From Acanthamoeba sp. SK_2022b (lineage: Eukaryota; Discosea; Longamoebia; Acanthamoebidae), in assembly GCA_027943245.1 (NCBI GenBank), contig JANDJZ010000127.1, positions 49,994 through 113,993 on the forward strand: 64,000 nt of DNA, given 5' to 3'. The translations under genes were made by a program, and so were the position numbers. This document shows, in pieces, positions 43,201-54,391 of the stretch (position 1 is its first letter; every line of letters starts with the position of its first letter). A model generated the notes under the pieces. It was not told where the DNA came from, ran no database searches, and was given only the letters and a program-made list of their open reading frames with translations.

Positions 43201-46200
43201 CACGTAAGCAACAGCACAACCGGGCAAGCCGCAATCGAGAGGGAGAGAGATAGGTACAATGTAGAAGTTCGTTTTCTTCAGCGCCACGTCATCGGACAAC
43301 ACCTCGTGACCCTCGTCCACGATCAACCTGGCAGGAGTCAAGATTGACGATGGCTGGTCAGAGACAACTGCTGGACGGATGAAGACCGTCTGTCTTACCG
43401 ATGCCAAAAGAAGTGGTCCAAGATGGGACAAGTCTGCACAAACGGGTTGGCTCGCCTCTTCAGCTCCTGAGCGCTGGTCTTCACCTCGTTACGCCGGCCT
43501 ATGAAATCTGTGGCTCGCACACGCACAGTGAGAGAAGCAAGACTGGAGCGTGTCGATGCACCGCATACCAAGAGGTCCGTGGTTGTCGGTGCAGCCTAGA
43601 TTGAGGTACAGCTTGTTCTTGAGCAACTGGAAGGACACGATCACGGCGTCTGCTTTCATGATGTCCCTGATACATGTATAAACGCCACAACAGTCAGGGG
43701 GAAAAAAGAAAAGGAGTGGCCACTCAGTCCATAACCACCTCGAGCCAGTGCTGCGCTTACCTGTAGGTGATTTTCTGGCACTGGACGATGGTGGTGAGCA
43801 CCAGGACGTTGAGAGCGGGCTTGATGTTTTTCTTGATTTCATCGGTCCATTGCTTGACCAAGTGATTGGGCGCGAGGATCTGGAGGGCGAATGGATAGGT
43901 TGCGGCGGCCGACGAGCTACACACAAGGAACCAGCGAAGGGAATTTGGGACCGGGGGGGGGGGCGAGTACGAGTGTGGCCTTGGTCACAAAGTGATAATC
44001 ATCGACGGCGGGCGGGCGCGTGAGGTCGAGGGGGTTGGCGAGCACAAGCGAAAGCATCGTGATCGTCTTGCCCAGGCCCATTTCGTCCGCATAGATCCCG
44101 CCCTTGGTGTAGAACACGGCCTCCTTCTTCTGAGAGGAGAGAAGGAACCGCTTCCTGCGCAGATCAAACCGGATATCCGTCCAATCGACCGTAACTGACT
44201 TTTCCACCACAAATCCCTTGCCTGTTGGAGAGACATAGAGCGCGAGTCAGCGCACAAGGTGGCCAGTGGGCACCTATCGTGATCGTGCGTTGAAGAAGGG
44301 CGCGCCAAGAGGGCATAGCATACCGTCTTTGATTCTGTTCTCAAGGTTGTTCATCCAGGCGAGCGCGTTTAGCTGGTATCCGTACAGATTGGGCTGGAGA
44401 GAGTGTGCTTGAGCCGGGCAAAGCCATGCACGCGACGCAATGCAGCGCGGAAGGAAGCAAAAAGCAAAAGGAGAGGAACGTCGTGTGTACCCGGATGCGG
44501 GCGGGCTGCTTGCGGTGAGTGGGAGGGACAGCCGAAACACAATCTGAAAGAGCGAGCTCAGTAGCAAATAAGCATCGGGCACGGCAGCAACCTGCAGACA
44601 GAGAGGCGGTGACGGTACTGTTCTCAAAGATCTCCAGTGATCTGTAGGTCTTGTGCGAGTCCATAAAGCGCGCCCTGCTCGCTTGGCGAACCACGTCAAA
44701 CACCAGGTTGCGCGTGGGGATCGGCAGACCATTCTTGACCATCGCCTCTGTCCGCCGCTCATGTGAGCGAGGGAAATCTCATTCTTCGAATGAACATGCA
44801 GAAACGCGATGAATTGAACGAACCGAATCTACCGGCATCGAAGCTGATGGTGAACATCGCCACCCTGATGATGCCCGATTTCCACTGCTCCTGAAACTTG
44901 GCCAAAGTATCGGTCTGCTGCGACCACATTACACGGTAGAGATTGCACACAAAGTCGTCCGGCGGCTCCTCTTCCGCAGGGAGGATCTCCCACTGCGTCC
45001 TCCACAGCCAACTTGCTTTAAACTGGCCGTTCTCGTCGCCCCACGCAGCTGCACAGTGCAGGTGCGCACAGTCGTGAGCATGCTCCGCTTTGATTGAGGC
45101 CAGCACGATCAGCAGGAAGGGAAGAAGGGGTACCTCGTTTCTGTGGCTTCTTGGAGTTCTTGGAACCGCCAGAAGTGACCACATCCCCTTCCAGAGCCTT
45201 TGGAAAGGCAAAGAGCACAAGCGTTACAGCCTGTTTTTGGCATTGGCTCTGGAAGAAGGCACAGCAAAAGTACAAGACTACCTACCTTTAGCGTTCCTCG
45301 AAGATCAGCCATCGCCTCGTGGTTGGCCTCACTGAACGTCTCCAAACGGCCCACCCTCTGCATTTCCGAGTCGTACAGTTCATAGATAAGAAAGCCGCCG
45401 ATGCTCACCTGTTTCACGGAGAGACGCAGTGAGCAAGAGATCGAGTGACTCTGGAAAGGGAGAGCCACGAGGGAGAGCGACCTCGTCTGCGCTCTTGAGG
45501 GTGAACGGCGGCTTGAAAGAGTCGATGTCGGGAATGGGTTCCTTCAAGAACGCCTTCTGTACTTTCTTTTCCTTCTTTGCTCTGAGCGCGCTGATAGCCT
45601 TGGTACGTGCAGCGTGATAGGGCTGCAAGAGAGGCAGCCATCAGTGGACCCAAGCATGCGGTGAGTTCGAGAAGACCGCGCGTACCTGCTGTGCCTGCCA
45701 GGGCGCCCTGCAGCCGCAGCCAGCGCAAGCCGGCAACTGTTGTTTGTCATTGTAGTGCCCACAGCCGTAGCACTTGAAGCTGATCATCGACTTTATCTGG
45801 ATCTCTGCGTCAGCGTTACCGGAGGAACGTAAGACACGCTGCATAAGAGGATGATCATGTGAGAGTGCACCGGTCACGTACCGGAGTCGTCTACGTTGGT
45901 GTCGTTACGCATGCGCCACTTGAGCAGAAGCGGAAGGCGCAGGGACCGCAGGGCAACCCAACGACCCGAGGCGTCCTCGATCTCTTGCCGTACGTTATCG
46001 TCAATCACCGCGTCGTTCATGTCTTGGCTCTCTTCCTCATCGCTAATGTCGTCGCTGTTGGCCACTGTCCTACGCTTTTTGCCAGCTCGGGTTTGCGCCT
46101 TCTTCGTCCTGCTTGACTTTTTGCTCAATTTCCTCTTTGCACCTCGCGAGTAGTCGTCTTCTTTATCGAGATAGTCATCCTCCTCGTCTTCGTCATCGAG

Positions 46201-46518
46201 CTTCTGCTTGCCCTTGCCTCTCTTGGCGTTGCTGCGAGCCTTTGTCCTCGCTTTCTCCACATCTGAATCCTGCTCATCTTCTCCCGCCTGCACTTCCAGC
46301 TTTTTGGCAGAACGTTTACTTTTCAGGACAGGTCGAGTGTTCCTGCGAGGTGTCTTCTTTGATGGTTGCTCGTCATCTTCTGAATCAGAAGATTTCTTGC
46401 GTTTTCGGAAGTTCGAAGTTGTTGTCGGAGGTATCTCCTTTACTTCCATACACTCCTCTTCCTCCGAGGAAAGAGAGAGAGTAATCGAGGGCTGCTCCAT
46501 CCTTTGTGGCTGGGACAC
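40212..46518 (-). CDS. SNF2-family ATPase with RING finger, SHPRH/Rad5-like, with tandem SAP-like repeats
   Basis: Nuclear DNA translocase/ubiquitin ligase. The start is at 46518 (a second Met lies six codons later). The N-terminus is acidic and basic, probably disordered (SSEEEECMEVKE, KKSSRTKKAQTRAGKKRR). A small zinc cluster follows (CYGCGHYNDKQQLPACAGCG, about 45730-45790). Helicase motifs are YADEMGLGKTITMLSLVLAN (Walker A, about 44080), ILAPNHLVKQW (Ia) and LIVDEGHEVLSDDV (DEGH box, about 43310). A RING is inserted between the lobes: CVICFETI, CGHMYCRACIESAL, CPTCRNPL (about 42070-41860). Lobe 2 has NRVIIFSQWDGMLHK, VIMLSLEKAASGTNL and AIGRAHRQ. The C-terminus has two SAP-like modules (about 40640-40510 and 40360-40220) separated by acidic sequence. 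The inserted RING and DEGH box point to the Rad5/SHPRH group. About 20 introns. Confidence 0.9.
43048..43078. repeat. (GA)n microsatellite in an intron of the SNF2/RING gene
   Basis: GA repeat with one AAA interruption, non-coding. On the coding strand it is a CT-rich tract. Confidence 0.85.
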
Positions 46519-47860
46519 AAAGAAAAAGAGCGCCCACCGTTTCCACGAAACAATTTAGCCGTGTCTCCTGGCATTTCTACCATAAAAGTTCTCACAGTTT
46601 TCTCATTGTGCGCATGCAGGTATCAAGAGCTCCTGTTCAACATCTATCTCTTCAACTCCATATCTATAGCTGGCCATCAGCATCACATAGCAGGCATATT
46701 TGGCAAGCCTTCACCCCCTTCTTCATCACTGAATGCTGTGCAAATCTTACACTTCAAATTGGGCCATGTGGAAGTTGTAAGTGAGCATTTTGTTTTTGTG
46801 TTGTGAGGAGCAAAGTTGTGAAATTAAAATCACAGCAACCTCTGATTACCACTCCTGGCACCAGCATATTTCTTGCCAGGTTGAGTTGGTGAAATCACAG
46901 AAATCCTGATCAAAATGTCTACAGCTTTCAACAGTCAAAATAGTAGTGTTGCAGCTGTAGACTTTTAGGACACCTTCCCAGACTGGTGCTGTCTGCAGAA
47001 AAAGAGTCACTGTCTCATTTTCCTGAACACTCACTTGATCCAAGTAAAAAACAGATAAAAAATCTGGTGTATTGCTTGGCTTGCTGCTGCAGTTGTGCAA
47101 TGGATTATTATGGATGTTTCAGTTTTTATACAAAATCCATTGTAGAAGGGTGAATATCATGGTCTTAATTTTTGGGCTAGCAAAAGGAAGTTAAATTTAT
47201 GGATGGGCTAACAAAACCAGGTGGTGTGCAGGGTGTTGTTGTTATTCCAGCAGGTTTGAACTTATATAACTTCTTCTGTTTTTGGGTGAGCCTTGTCATC
47301 ACTTGGTGAATGTTTGCTTTTCTTGCCTCAGCACAGACTTCCCTGATGAAAAGGGCAACTTCCTGAAGGTACTACCTTCAAGGTGGCAAGGAGCGCAGGT
47401 TTCATGAAAGGTGCATATGTCCTCATTCCACGACCACACCCCTTGGGAGGAGTGCCCCAAGGGGACTACCATTAAGGAGGGGCGCACCACCAGCAGAAGG
47501 ATGGCAACGTATGATCATTTCTAAATCAGTCAAGTGTGTAGAATATATATTTCTTTTTGATTGAGGAACGGCATTTAGCAGACATGCTTGCAGAGACCAG
47601 GACAGCCTCACAGAAGCTGCCAATACAGCAACAGCAGCATAAGTCAAACTGAGAGTGGGGTGATGGATGGGCAAAGTACCAAGTGACACAGCCTTCCATT
47701 GCGCTCAGGGTGGTAAGAATGCAAGGCATGTTGGTTGAGGATGAAAGATCCAGATGTTAGATAGCATGGATACCTGGTGCAATGCACTGTGATGAGCAGG
47801 CAGTCAGGTTGGCGTAGGCCAAGGCACCTAGACCACTGCACAAGTTCACAGAGTCAATCA
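46519..47860. other. Second low-GC island, left part, no convincing gene
   Basis: Composition drops abruptly upstream of the SNF2/RING gene. Short frames exist on both strands (for example a minus frame with TVESCRHFDQDFCDFTNSTW near 46900), but none has family motifs or joins into an exon chain. The first few hundred bases must contain the SNF2/RING promoter. Confidence 0.45.
47439..47464. repeat. Perfect 9-bp hairpin in the second island
   Basis: Arms CCCCTTGGG (47439-47447) and CCCAAGGGG (47456-47464) enclose an 8-base loop. Its GC-rich palindromic style resembles the GGGGCGTAGCCCC repeats of the first island. It is too isolated to call a terminator or an element end. Confidence 0.6.
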
Positions 47861-47861
47861 T

Positions 47862-49285
47862 GTGACCTCACATTTCAGTTTTCTCCAGGCGCCCAACACA
47901 ACAATGGAGGAAGAGAAGTGGTGTACATGCACACAAGGCTGCATTTGGGCTGGGCCAAGGAGTGGCAATGGCCTGTGGGTAGATACATGGGAAGAAAACG
48001 AGCAAGAGGAAGAAGAGAGGAATCTCAAAGTGAAGGGTCACATCACTGAGGCAACCAGCAGTGATAATGCACTTCACATCCATAGAGCACAAGTGAACCT
48101 CCAGCACACACTTGGAGACAACACACCAACTGAAGCTGTTGGCCTGCACAATAGCTGCTTGGATTGGAGTTAGGAAGAAAAGGCAAAGGGAGACAAAGGG
48201 GAGACATGGAGGGTGATGAATATCAGAAGGACAATGATCAAATGCATTGTGGGTGGAAGGAAGAATGCCAACAAGTGGGGCTACAGGCATAACCTCCTAG
48301 CTTTTCAATGCTGGAAAAAACTGTCCACCCAAAGAATGGGCCCTGGCAAGCGCCAATTGGCACCCTCTCTTTTCAGAACGTGACTTCAGAACAAGTGATC
48401 TATTAAAGAATAGGAGCCAGAGTATGTGTGGCTTGCTCTGTGCGCACCTCTCCTCCCCAACAACACTTGCCTGTTCCAAGAGGCTTCTGTACATCTACCC
48501 ATATATAGTAAACAGGAACTTGCTTGTGAGCATGGGCATAGTGGACTATCATTGGTGGCTACATTGCCTTCCTCACCACCTTCCTTGACCAGAACCATGA
48601 GCAGGTGCCAATTCTACTCTCAGTTGCACACTTTTGTCTCACCCCCTAAATAGTGTTGGCTGGGACTAATTCATTCATGGTCACTGGCCAGATGTGCACA
48701 GCTCTGTACCTACCAAAGACAGTTGATCTGGATGAGGTGGTGAAGCTTTTGGTATCAAATGTTCACAATTGGCGTTTGATGTGATGAGATCAAGGTCAAC
48801 ATCACATGCATGAGTGTATTCCAGCTGTACCTGGTCTTCTTGATACTGGCCTTCTGGTTCATTGGCATCTTCTTCTTGGCCCTCTCCAGCATGCTGGTCA
48901 TCTGGAATTGGGTCAAGGTTGAACTGCCTGTTCTAGGTGTGGCCATCTCACTCATCTTTGCTCTCCCTGCTTTCTGCAACACAGCCCCCCAGAGCCCTCC
49001 CATTGGTTCGTACACTAGTGCATTCCCTCCTTTGCATGCTTTGTAAGATTGCTAATTATTGTTGCACATTAATCACTGCAGGTTGCACTTTGGACGTGTG
49101 CTCGTTCTATTGGGCCATGCTTTTTGTGATCATCAGTGTACTCGGTCTGATCTTCTGATACCTCCAGCAAGCACCAGCGCCACCTCCTGGGGGCGATATC
49201 CAGCAGCTCCTCTTCTCCAAGGTCCACAAGCTTCGAGGGATCGACGACGACATCGCAGACGACGTCCCAATGAAGGAAATGTAAT
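47862..49285 (+). pseudogene. Damaged DUF4436 membrane-protein gene
   Basis: The C-terminal half of a DUF4436 (integral membrane, unknown function) protein is clear. From about 48810 there is a hydrophobic helix (VFQLYLVFLILAFWFIGIFF), then WNWVKVELPVLGVAISLIFA, LPAFCNTAPQSPPIG, a GT..CAG intron (about 49006-49080), CTLDVCSFYWAMLFVIISVL, and an in-frame TGA where a Trp codon would continue the last helix. Beyond it the frame stays open (YLQQAPAPPPGGDIQQLLF to PMKEM) to TAA near 49284. Upstream fragments (about 47900-48170 and 48540-48775, including VSNVHNWRLM) lie in other frames or are separated by stops. It is either a pseudogene or a gene with a truncated end. The 5' boundary is not resolved. 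Confidence 0.6.
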
Positions 49286-49402
49286 AACGCTCATTCTTGC
49301 TGCGGTGCAGCACACTAAGTGGTCACAAAATCACTGGAGTGTTGATTGCAAAGTGGAGAACAAAAAAGAATACATGTGATGGGGAATAACAGCTATCCAG
49401 GC

Positions 49403-50153
49403 TTAGCACAGGTCCTTGCAGAGGCCCCTGCACTTGAGAGTCTGGCAGAAGCTGCAGTAGTGGAAGAGAAGAAGAAGGGATGAGTCGTGTGAGGAGTGAA
49501 ATGGAGAGAGAAACAGGAAAGGCCGCACCACTTGCCGCAGCCGTGGAGCATCTTAAGCCTGCTGATGATGCAGGGGATGTTCTCAATGCCACCGCAGGAG
49601 CTGATGGCGCCAGCGACGCCAACGGCGCACTCAGCCTTCTTGATGATGTTGCACTTGGACATAATCCTCAGCTCATGCTCATCTGAAGCGATGAGATCCA
49701 GCACCTGAGCAGGAGCGTCGGGCAGGCACTGAGCGGCGCATGCGGTCATGTTCTTGAATGAACCGTTGCAGCTCCTGTATGACAACAACATTAAGCGTAT
49801 GCCCTCTTTCTCTGTCTCTCTCAAGAGCACAAAGCGTAAGAACGTACGCCTCATTAGCACAACGCTGGACGCACGCGGTGTCGAAGACGTCGCAACCAAC
49901 TAGTAAAGAGGAAGATCAGCTAGTGGAGTCTAAACTCAAGTTCCTGGGCTTCGTACTGGAGCACTCGAGAGAGCCAGAGCAGGAGAGGTCCTTCACACAG
50001 GCATCAAGCTGATGGGCGCACTTGGTCATAATGCAGTCGTTGGCCTGGGCCACAGCTGTAGTTGGGATGAGTGAGAGTGTCGCGGCTTGGGTATGCGGAA
50101 GCCGTACCCAGGCACATCGCCAAGAGGGCGAAGAAGGCAAACACGAAGCGCAT
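49403..50153 (-). CDS. Small secreted cysteine-rich protein
   Basis: The start at 50153 gives a signal peptide (MRFVFAFFALLAMCLG) that continues across an intron into AVAQANDCIMTKCAHQLDAC. Further exons, each joined by GT..AG introns that keep frame, give VKDLSCSGSLECSS, CDVFDTACVQRCANEA, SCNGSFKNMTACAAQCLPDA and KCNIIKKAECAVGVAGAISS. The final exon is CFCQTLKCRGLCKDLC, ending at TAA 49403-49405. The mature part is about 150 residues with some two dozen Cys, many as CxxxC pairs, implying a disulfide-stabilised extracellular protein. No named family is recognised. A role in secretion, adhesion or defence would be speculation. Confidence 0.7.
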
Positions 50154-50471
50154 GACGTTGTACAGAGTAAGGTAGATCAGTGTCTGGGTTGAGAAAGTGT
50201 GGTTGATACTAGAATGAAAGAGTACGGCGCCTTTTTATGGGCGTGACGACGATGAACTGGCACGACCGTGCTCGGCTTTATCGCATGGTGGGGTCCAGTA
50301 ATTGTCCGGATTCGCCAACGAAACGGTTGGCGAAGCACAGCGGCAACCTTCTTCGGCCCTTTCTCTCGTCTCGGGGAGTTCGTCACCCGTTTCGCGTCCT
50401 CCGGCGTGTGCCCTCCTTCTTGCTGGGTCGTCTAAGTTACAATCTATGTGCATCCTTTAACAAGCTGAGCT
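50154..50471. other. Gap between F-box/RCC1 and Cys-rich genes
   Basis: Both flanking genes are on the minus strand. It contains the Cys-rich gene's upstream region (with TTTTTAT near 50232, a possible TATA-type element on the coding strand) and the RCC1 gene's 3' flank. No gene was seen. Confidence 0.45.
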
Positions 50472-51670
50472 CTACACCAGCACCACGCTGAAGCTGTCGC
50501 CGACGGTGACGGCGAATGGTTGGCCCTTGTTGTTCAGGCTGTCTACGCGCTGAGCACTCTTCAGCACGTGGTCTGTACGCATTCCGAGCCTGCCTCGCTT
50601 CGCATTTCCAATCGCGTACACCCCTCCGTCGTCCGTGACGAACATGCTGACCCACCGCCGCGAACAGCGTTGTCAGCAATGGCCAACCAGGTTTGCGCTA
50701 GAATGGTGTGAAAGCAGATCCTACCTGTGATCGTCGCCACCGGCCATGGTGAGCACCTTCTGGTCCTCCAGACCGGGCACGATGATGGGCTGCCAGGCGG
50801 GCGTGTTGCCGAGGCTGGCTCGCCCCGTCCCAAACGTATAACATCGCCCTTCATTCGTAAGCACGAGCGAGTGCCACGTGCCCGCTGTTTTGAATGCCAC
50901 ATGCCACACAGGTGCCAGTAAGCGCGTCTCTCACTTTCACGAAATGAGCGGCAAGGTGGGAGTGGAAGGCACCAGCAATGGATTTGATGGGTTCACCCTG
51001 GCCCACCTTGAGTGGCGTGGGTACATTCCTGTTCGAATTGTTCTCCCAACCGAGCTCGCCGTGTTCGTTCCGCCCCCAAGCGTAGAGCTGCCCGTCGTCT
51101 CTGCCCACTGCAAACGAATGGCTGCCCCCAGCGCTGACCATCTTGATCGGCGTCGCACCGAACGCTGCACGCAGTCCCGCCACACCGCGTGTGAGCACTC
51201 TCCTCGCGCGCACGTTGGGTGCCCGAGCGGGTGTTGGAGATGCACCAGCGATCGGTTTGGGCGTCATCAGATTGTCGTCATCCCCGTGCCCCAGCTGACC
51301 AAATCTACCCAAACCACACGAGTAGACTTTACCTTGTCGCGTCAGAAACAGCCTGCATAATTATCATCACCATCACCGCCATGGGTCAGCACGATGGTGC
51401 AGTCAACAAGGGAGGGTAGACTCACGTGTGCATGTCCGAGCTGACATCGATTATCTCCTCGCCGTTGAGCGCCTCTACCTGCGCGGCGGAAAAGGGGAAG
51501 GTTGAGCGGGCAGCTAGGCATGTCGAGTGTAATTGGTGGTGCGTACGATTACGGGACTCACTGGCGACGTGTTGGTTCCCAACCCAAGCTCCCCGTTCGT
51601 ATTGCCGCCAAATGCAAACACCTTTCCCTGATGTGGGGGCGAACAGAGAGGCACAGGCTCAGCGTGCGCA

Positions 51671-51752
<82 letters not shown>

Positions 51753-52522
51753 ATAACACCTCTCCGGTGATAGCAAAACTGCACAGAAAACCGGCTTCTA
51801 CTTTCACGATATGTTGGTGCTCTGTGCGCATGGATTTGGTTAGAGAGAGCAGATAGGATGAGTGCGAGTGGCGCATGCGCGGTTTACCGAGCGAGCTGAC
51901 GAACACGGGGGACCGGCACGCCTGCACGCTATGGTTGAGACCGATCCGGCCCTGGGCGTTGGTGCCCATCCCGTAGACGCGCCCCGAGCTGGTCAGAAAA
52001 ATGCAGTGGGAGCCTCCAGCGGACGCGGATACCACCTAGAGATGAGTGGTAAGCGACCCCACGAAGCAAAATTGAGAGGTTAATGCCGCGTCGACGGCCA
52101 TGGGGCCTGTACCCGCTCGCTGCGAAAGGCGGGGAGCCAGGCAAACTCTGGTCGGGTGGACTTCTCGATGGTACCGACGCAAAGGGCCTGGTTCAGCCGG
52201 AAGGGAAATAGCGGAGCTCGGGCCACGTCTCGCCACCGTCTGGGAATGATAAATTAATAAAATCGCAAAAAGAATAAAATTAATATTGGCGACCCGTGGT
52301 TAAAAAAAAAATCATAAATAAAAAAAAAGAGGTCACGACGAACCTACAGACAAGGGCAAAGCGGGAGAGGTCGACTAGGGACATGTCGGAAAGACTTACA
52401 ACAATGCTCATGAGCTCCTTGCTCTGAAAGACCTCCTCTTCCACCCCGCATTCCGCGTTCTGCCCTCCTTTATCGGTGACCACCGCCTCCGCCGAGGTCG
52501 TCTCCCCGCCCTCTTGGCTCAT
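50472..52522 (-). CDS. F-box protein with RCC1 repeats
   Basis: The start at 52522 (MSQEGGETTSAEAV) leads to an F-box-like helix set (LMSIVVSLSDMSLVDLSRFA, LVCR, then across an AT-rich intron RWRDVARAPLFPFRL). RCC1 blades follow: VVSASAGGSHCIFLTSSGRV, YGMGTNAQGRIGLNH; HIVKVEAGFLCSFAITGE; KVFAFGGNTNGELGLGTNTS; VYSCGLGRFGQLGHGDDDN; IKMVSAGGSHSFAVGRDDGQ; LYAWGRNEHGELGWENNSN; AGTWHSLVLTNEGRCYTFGT; and a last blade ending FSVVLV at TAG 50472-50474. This fits a seven-bladed propeller. F-box plus RCC1 suggests an SCF ubiquitin-ligase adaptor, with the propeller binding substrate or a GTPase. The specific partner is unknown. Confidence 0.82.
51672..51752. repeat. (CA)n(GA)n compound microsatellite in an RCC1-gene intron
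   Basis: About 30 CA units followed by about 11 GA units. On the coding (minus) strand this is (TC)n(TG)n, about 45 bases upstream of the CATCAG acceptor before GGAAAGGTGTTTGC. The layout is the same as at 16093-16165. Confidence 0.95.
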
Positions 52523-52766
52523 GTCTGCTTGGCCACGTATCAAGGCACGATCTTTTCTCCTTTTTTCCTTCAAGATTAAGATAGAGAAATGTAGAGCATT
52601 GTCGACAGTTGTAGCGTGGCGGGAAGTGGAGATACAGCGGCGGGAAGGAGTTGCCAGGCCTGCGGTACGGCGTCGTCCTCTTTTGCGTAAAAGCACCGCT
52701 TGATTGGAACGCTGTGGCTGAGTGATCAAAAGCAGGATTCGAATTAAACCTGGTTTTGATATAGAG
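52523..52766. promoter_or_regulatory. Divergent promoter region, F-box/RCC1 and DnaJ-X
   Basis: Only 244 bp separate the two start codons on opposite strands, so the promoters and 5' UTRs must overlap or abut. Specific elements were not assigned. Confidence 0.5.
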
Positions 52767-54391
52767 ATGGAGGGCAAGGTTCTTGAGACAGAGTACTATG
52801 ATCTGCTGGGTGTCAGCCCTACAGCCACCACAGCTCAAATCAAAAAGGGCTACTATCAAGCAGCCAAAGTGCATCATCCTGACAAAGGCGGCAGCGAAGA
52901 GAAGGTTCGTCGCACAGCGCGGGCAAACAAATCTTGCATTAAATTAATCTCGAGATTCATTTATTCCTCCAGTTCAAAACGATTTCTGTTGCGTACGAGG
53001 TCCTGTCTGATCCAGAGAAGAGAGAGCGCTACAATAAGTACGGCAAGGTACGCTGCATTTGCTCGTTTGTATTTCCAATCTTTATTTAATTATTTTTATT
53101 AATATTGCCCTTGTTTATCATCTGCGTAGGTCGTGTTCGAAAAGGGCGATGACATCTTCACCGATCCGCGCGAACTGTTCAAGGACATGTTCGGTGGTGA
53201 GAAGTTCAAGGAGTTCTTTGGTGAAGTCTCTTTCGGTACTGTGTACTGCTCCTGCACTCATGCTGCCGACCTGTCAGTTTGGCGACCGAGATGAACCAGC
53301 TTACCGTTCATGTCATCAGAGCAATTCTCGGCCACCTCGGACCCTGGCGAGCAGGAGGCGCACCGAATCATTACTCTTCGAGCACAGCTTCTATCTAAGC
53401 TCGAGCTCTACCTTGAGGGCAGCGAGGAGGGTTTGTCTCCTGCTCTCTGTCCAGCCAGCCACTTGCTTGCCTCTAACCCTTCAATTTCAATGGCATACAG
53501 AGTTCAAACAAGCGCTTACCAAGCAGGCGGCGGAGCTGAAGGACGAGGACCGAGGCGCTGAGCTGCTTTACCACGTACTTTACGCCTGCTCTGTTTGAGT
53601 GTTTCTCAGTTCGTTGGGCTGACCGCCGACCCACTTTCATTCGACAGGTTGGCTACGTGTACCGACAAGAGGCGAAGCAGCACTTGGGCGGCATCGGTGG
53701 TACCTTTGCTGAGTGGCGCGAGAAGGCACACCTGATCAAGGAAACCTGGGGAGCGCTCAAGTAAGGCTCCGTGTGTGGTTGTCGGTGCGCGTTGCTGACC
53801 TTGGTTTGCTTACCGTCAATTGTCAACCTTGCCCTTCCTAGGTCTGCCATTCGCCTGGAAGTGGCGCAGCAAGAGCTTCAAGCCAAGCAGATGGAGGGCG
53901 AGCTTGGAACACAGACCGAAGAGCAGGCCGAGCTTGAGGCGGCCGTAGAAAGCGAGGGCATGGGCGCCCTGTTCCGCATGGGCAAGCTCGAAACCGAGAA
54001 CACCATGCGAAAGGCACGCGACCTCCGTCTTTGGCACTTGTTCTGCAGTCCTTGCTCCGTGCACTCTCTAGCTAACGCTTTGTTCGTTCTTATTGGACCT
54101 CACCAGGTCTGCGAGTCTGTGCTGGGCGACTTGGACATATCCAAGGATGAGCGGAGGAGGCGCGCCAAGGGCCTGCGCATCATGGGGGAGATCTACGAGA
54201 AGGTGGGCGCCACTGAGTTTAGGCGACAGCTCAAGGAGGAGGAGAAGAAACGGAAGGAGGGCGGCGACTCCGGCGCCCACAAGGACAAGAAGGGCAAGGA
54301 GAAGGCCGAAACTGAGTCATCCAAGGACGAATCGGACGAGGCGCTTGCCGCCGAGCCCCCCGTGCCCAGCACCAACGAGGACATCGACTAA
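52767..54391 (+). CDS. DnaJ co-chaperone with DnaJ-X domain (CAJ1/DNAJ type)
   Basis: Hsp40 that stimulates Hsp70. Start at 52767; J domain ETEYYDLLGVSPTATTAQIK, KGYYQAAKVHHPDKGG (catalytic HPD), then after an AT-rich intron FKTISVAYEVLSDPEKRERY, NKYGK. A linker (FTDPRELFKDMFGGEKFKEF) leads to the DnaJ-X domain: the exon with SKLELYLEGSEE, then EFKQALTKQAAELKDE, GYVYRQEAKQHLGGIGGTFA and GLRIMGEIYEKVGATEF. The tail is Lys/Glu-rich, ending TNEDID at 54391. It lacks the G/F-rich and Cys-rich zinc domains of type A/B Hsp40s. Yeast Caj1/Djp1 and plant relatives share this layout. About seven introns. Confidence 0.9.

Noticed and set aside
47439..47464. Rho-independent terminator
   Set aside because: The hairpin lies in eukaryotic DNA, has no T-run, and lies within no recognisable transcription unit.
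51660..51760. CRISPR-like or telomere-like array from CA/GA repeats
   Set aside because: It is a simple dinucleotide repeat in an intron, with no spacers and no telomeric unit.
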